A DNA stretch of 52,364 nt, taken from NCBI GenBank assembly GCA_902780935.1, contig CACZHP010000022.1:1-52364 (forward strand), read 5' to 3'. The DNA comes from an uncultured Bacteroidia bacterium. Lineage in GTDB: Bacteria; Bacteroidota; Bacteroidia; Bacteroidales; UBA932. The notes below the pieces were generated by a model, which did no database searches, had not been told where the DNA came from, and saw only the letters and a program-made list of their open reading frames with translations. Shown one piece after another: positions 52,113 to 52,364 of this stretch. Both the position numbers and the translations under genes were made by a program. Position 1 is the stretch's first letter; every line of letters begins with the position of its first letter.

Positions 52113-52364
52113 CAGCCCGCTTCTGAATTAGAAGCACCGACGTTCATTGAAGATTCCTCCCGTAGGGCCGGCTTGCCGGCGCTCCGAAAGGCGCTGATCG
52201 TCCCCCTTCAGGGGGATTGAGGGGGTTGGAATTATTTCAAGAACTAAGTTCTTTGAAAATAATGAAAGATTAGTACAAGCAAGTACCGAGAATTTTTTGA
52301 ATCGAGAGCGTTGATTCTTTATGAGAATGAAGCTGTCGGGGTCGAACTGGAATTTTATGAATGT
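52113..52364 (+). other. Probable 16S rRNA operon leader (partial)
   Basis: The last 250 bases hold no gene. A small hairpin (GCTTCT 52119-52124 with AGAAGC 52130-52135) follows the promoter. GTTCATTGAA at about 52142-52151 and GTTCTTTGAAA at 52248-52258 resemble boxA antitermination elements, and the AT-rich end with GAAAGATTAGTACAAGCAAG is typical, in my recollection, of sequences just before 16S genes in Bacteroidota. Between the two boxA-like elements lies a GC-rich block (about 52155-52230) with the hairpins GCCGGCTTGCCGGC and CCCCCTTCAGGGGG. The 16S gene itself is not in the window. Confidence 0.6.

Overview
The window comes from a member of the Bacteroidales (Bacteroidota), probably a gut or other host-associated glycan degrader, with about 50% GC by eye. 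The evidence is two SusC/SusD pairs, a hybrid two-component sensor with a C-terminal AraC domain, serine-type sulfatases, several GH92 mannosidases, a FeoA-FeoB fusion, the rpsI-rpsB-tsf order, and promoters that fit the Bacteroidota consensus TTTG / TAnnTTTG. I cannot place the genus from the sequence.

Layout. 1-2549: ribosomal protein S9, S2 and elongation factor Ts, closed by a clear terminator. 2686-7766: a SusC/SusD pair with no enzymes beside it and with strong, translation-optimised codon use. 7791-7924: a small RNA candidate on the minus strand that shares a bidirectional terminator with the SusCD operon. 8002-13372, minus strand: a cyclophilin lipoprotein, a GH20 beta-hexosaminidase, a split chromate-type transporter, and an unusual fusion of a chorismatase-like (FkbO/Hyg5) domain with CutC. 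13534-16910: FeoAB iron transporter, hemerythrin-domain protein and LuxR-type regulator. 16990-40578: a large polysaccharide utilisation locus (PUL). 40580-44005: a convergent GH92-GH130 fusion. 44142-45695: a GH43-like enzyme. 45864-49765, minus strand: housekeeping genes (exo/endonuclease/phosphatase-family protein, rhomboid protease, MutL, small membrane protein). 49843-52053: another GH92. The right end (52082 to the edge) looks like the promoter and leader of an rRNA operon whose 16S gene would begin just outside.

How the PUL may work (inference). The SusC/SusD pair captures and imports a mannose-containing glycan. Two sulfatases and two sialate-O-acetylesterase-like enzymes remove sulfate and acetyl groups. 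GH92 enzymes trim alpha-mannose in the periplasm or at the cell surface. An MFS carrier takes a small mannoside into the cytosol, where a signal-less GH130 with phosphorylase-type residues would split it to mannose-1-phosphate. The 1342-residue hybrid sensor is the likely regulator. This fits a sulfated or acetylated mannose-rich glycan, with a host N-glycan or phosphomannan as candidates. No endo-acting enzyme is present, so this locus alone would not release glycans from protein.

The most striking gene is the GH92-GH130 fusion. Its GH92 part has Gln604 where GH92 enzymes normally have the catalytic-acid Glu, and its GH130 part lacks the Arg and His seen in the phosphorylase-type paralogue nearby. 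Together this suggests a two-domain enzyme for mannosyl-phosphodiester-linked, beta-mannoside-capped glycans.
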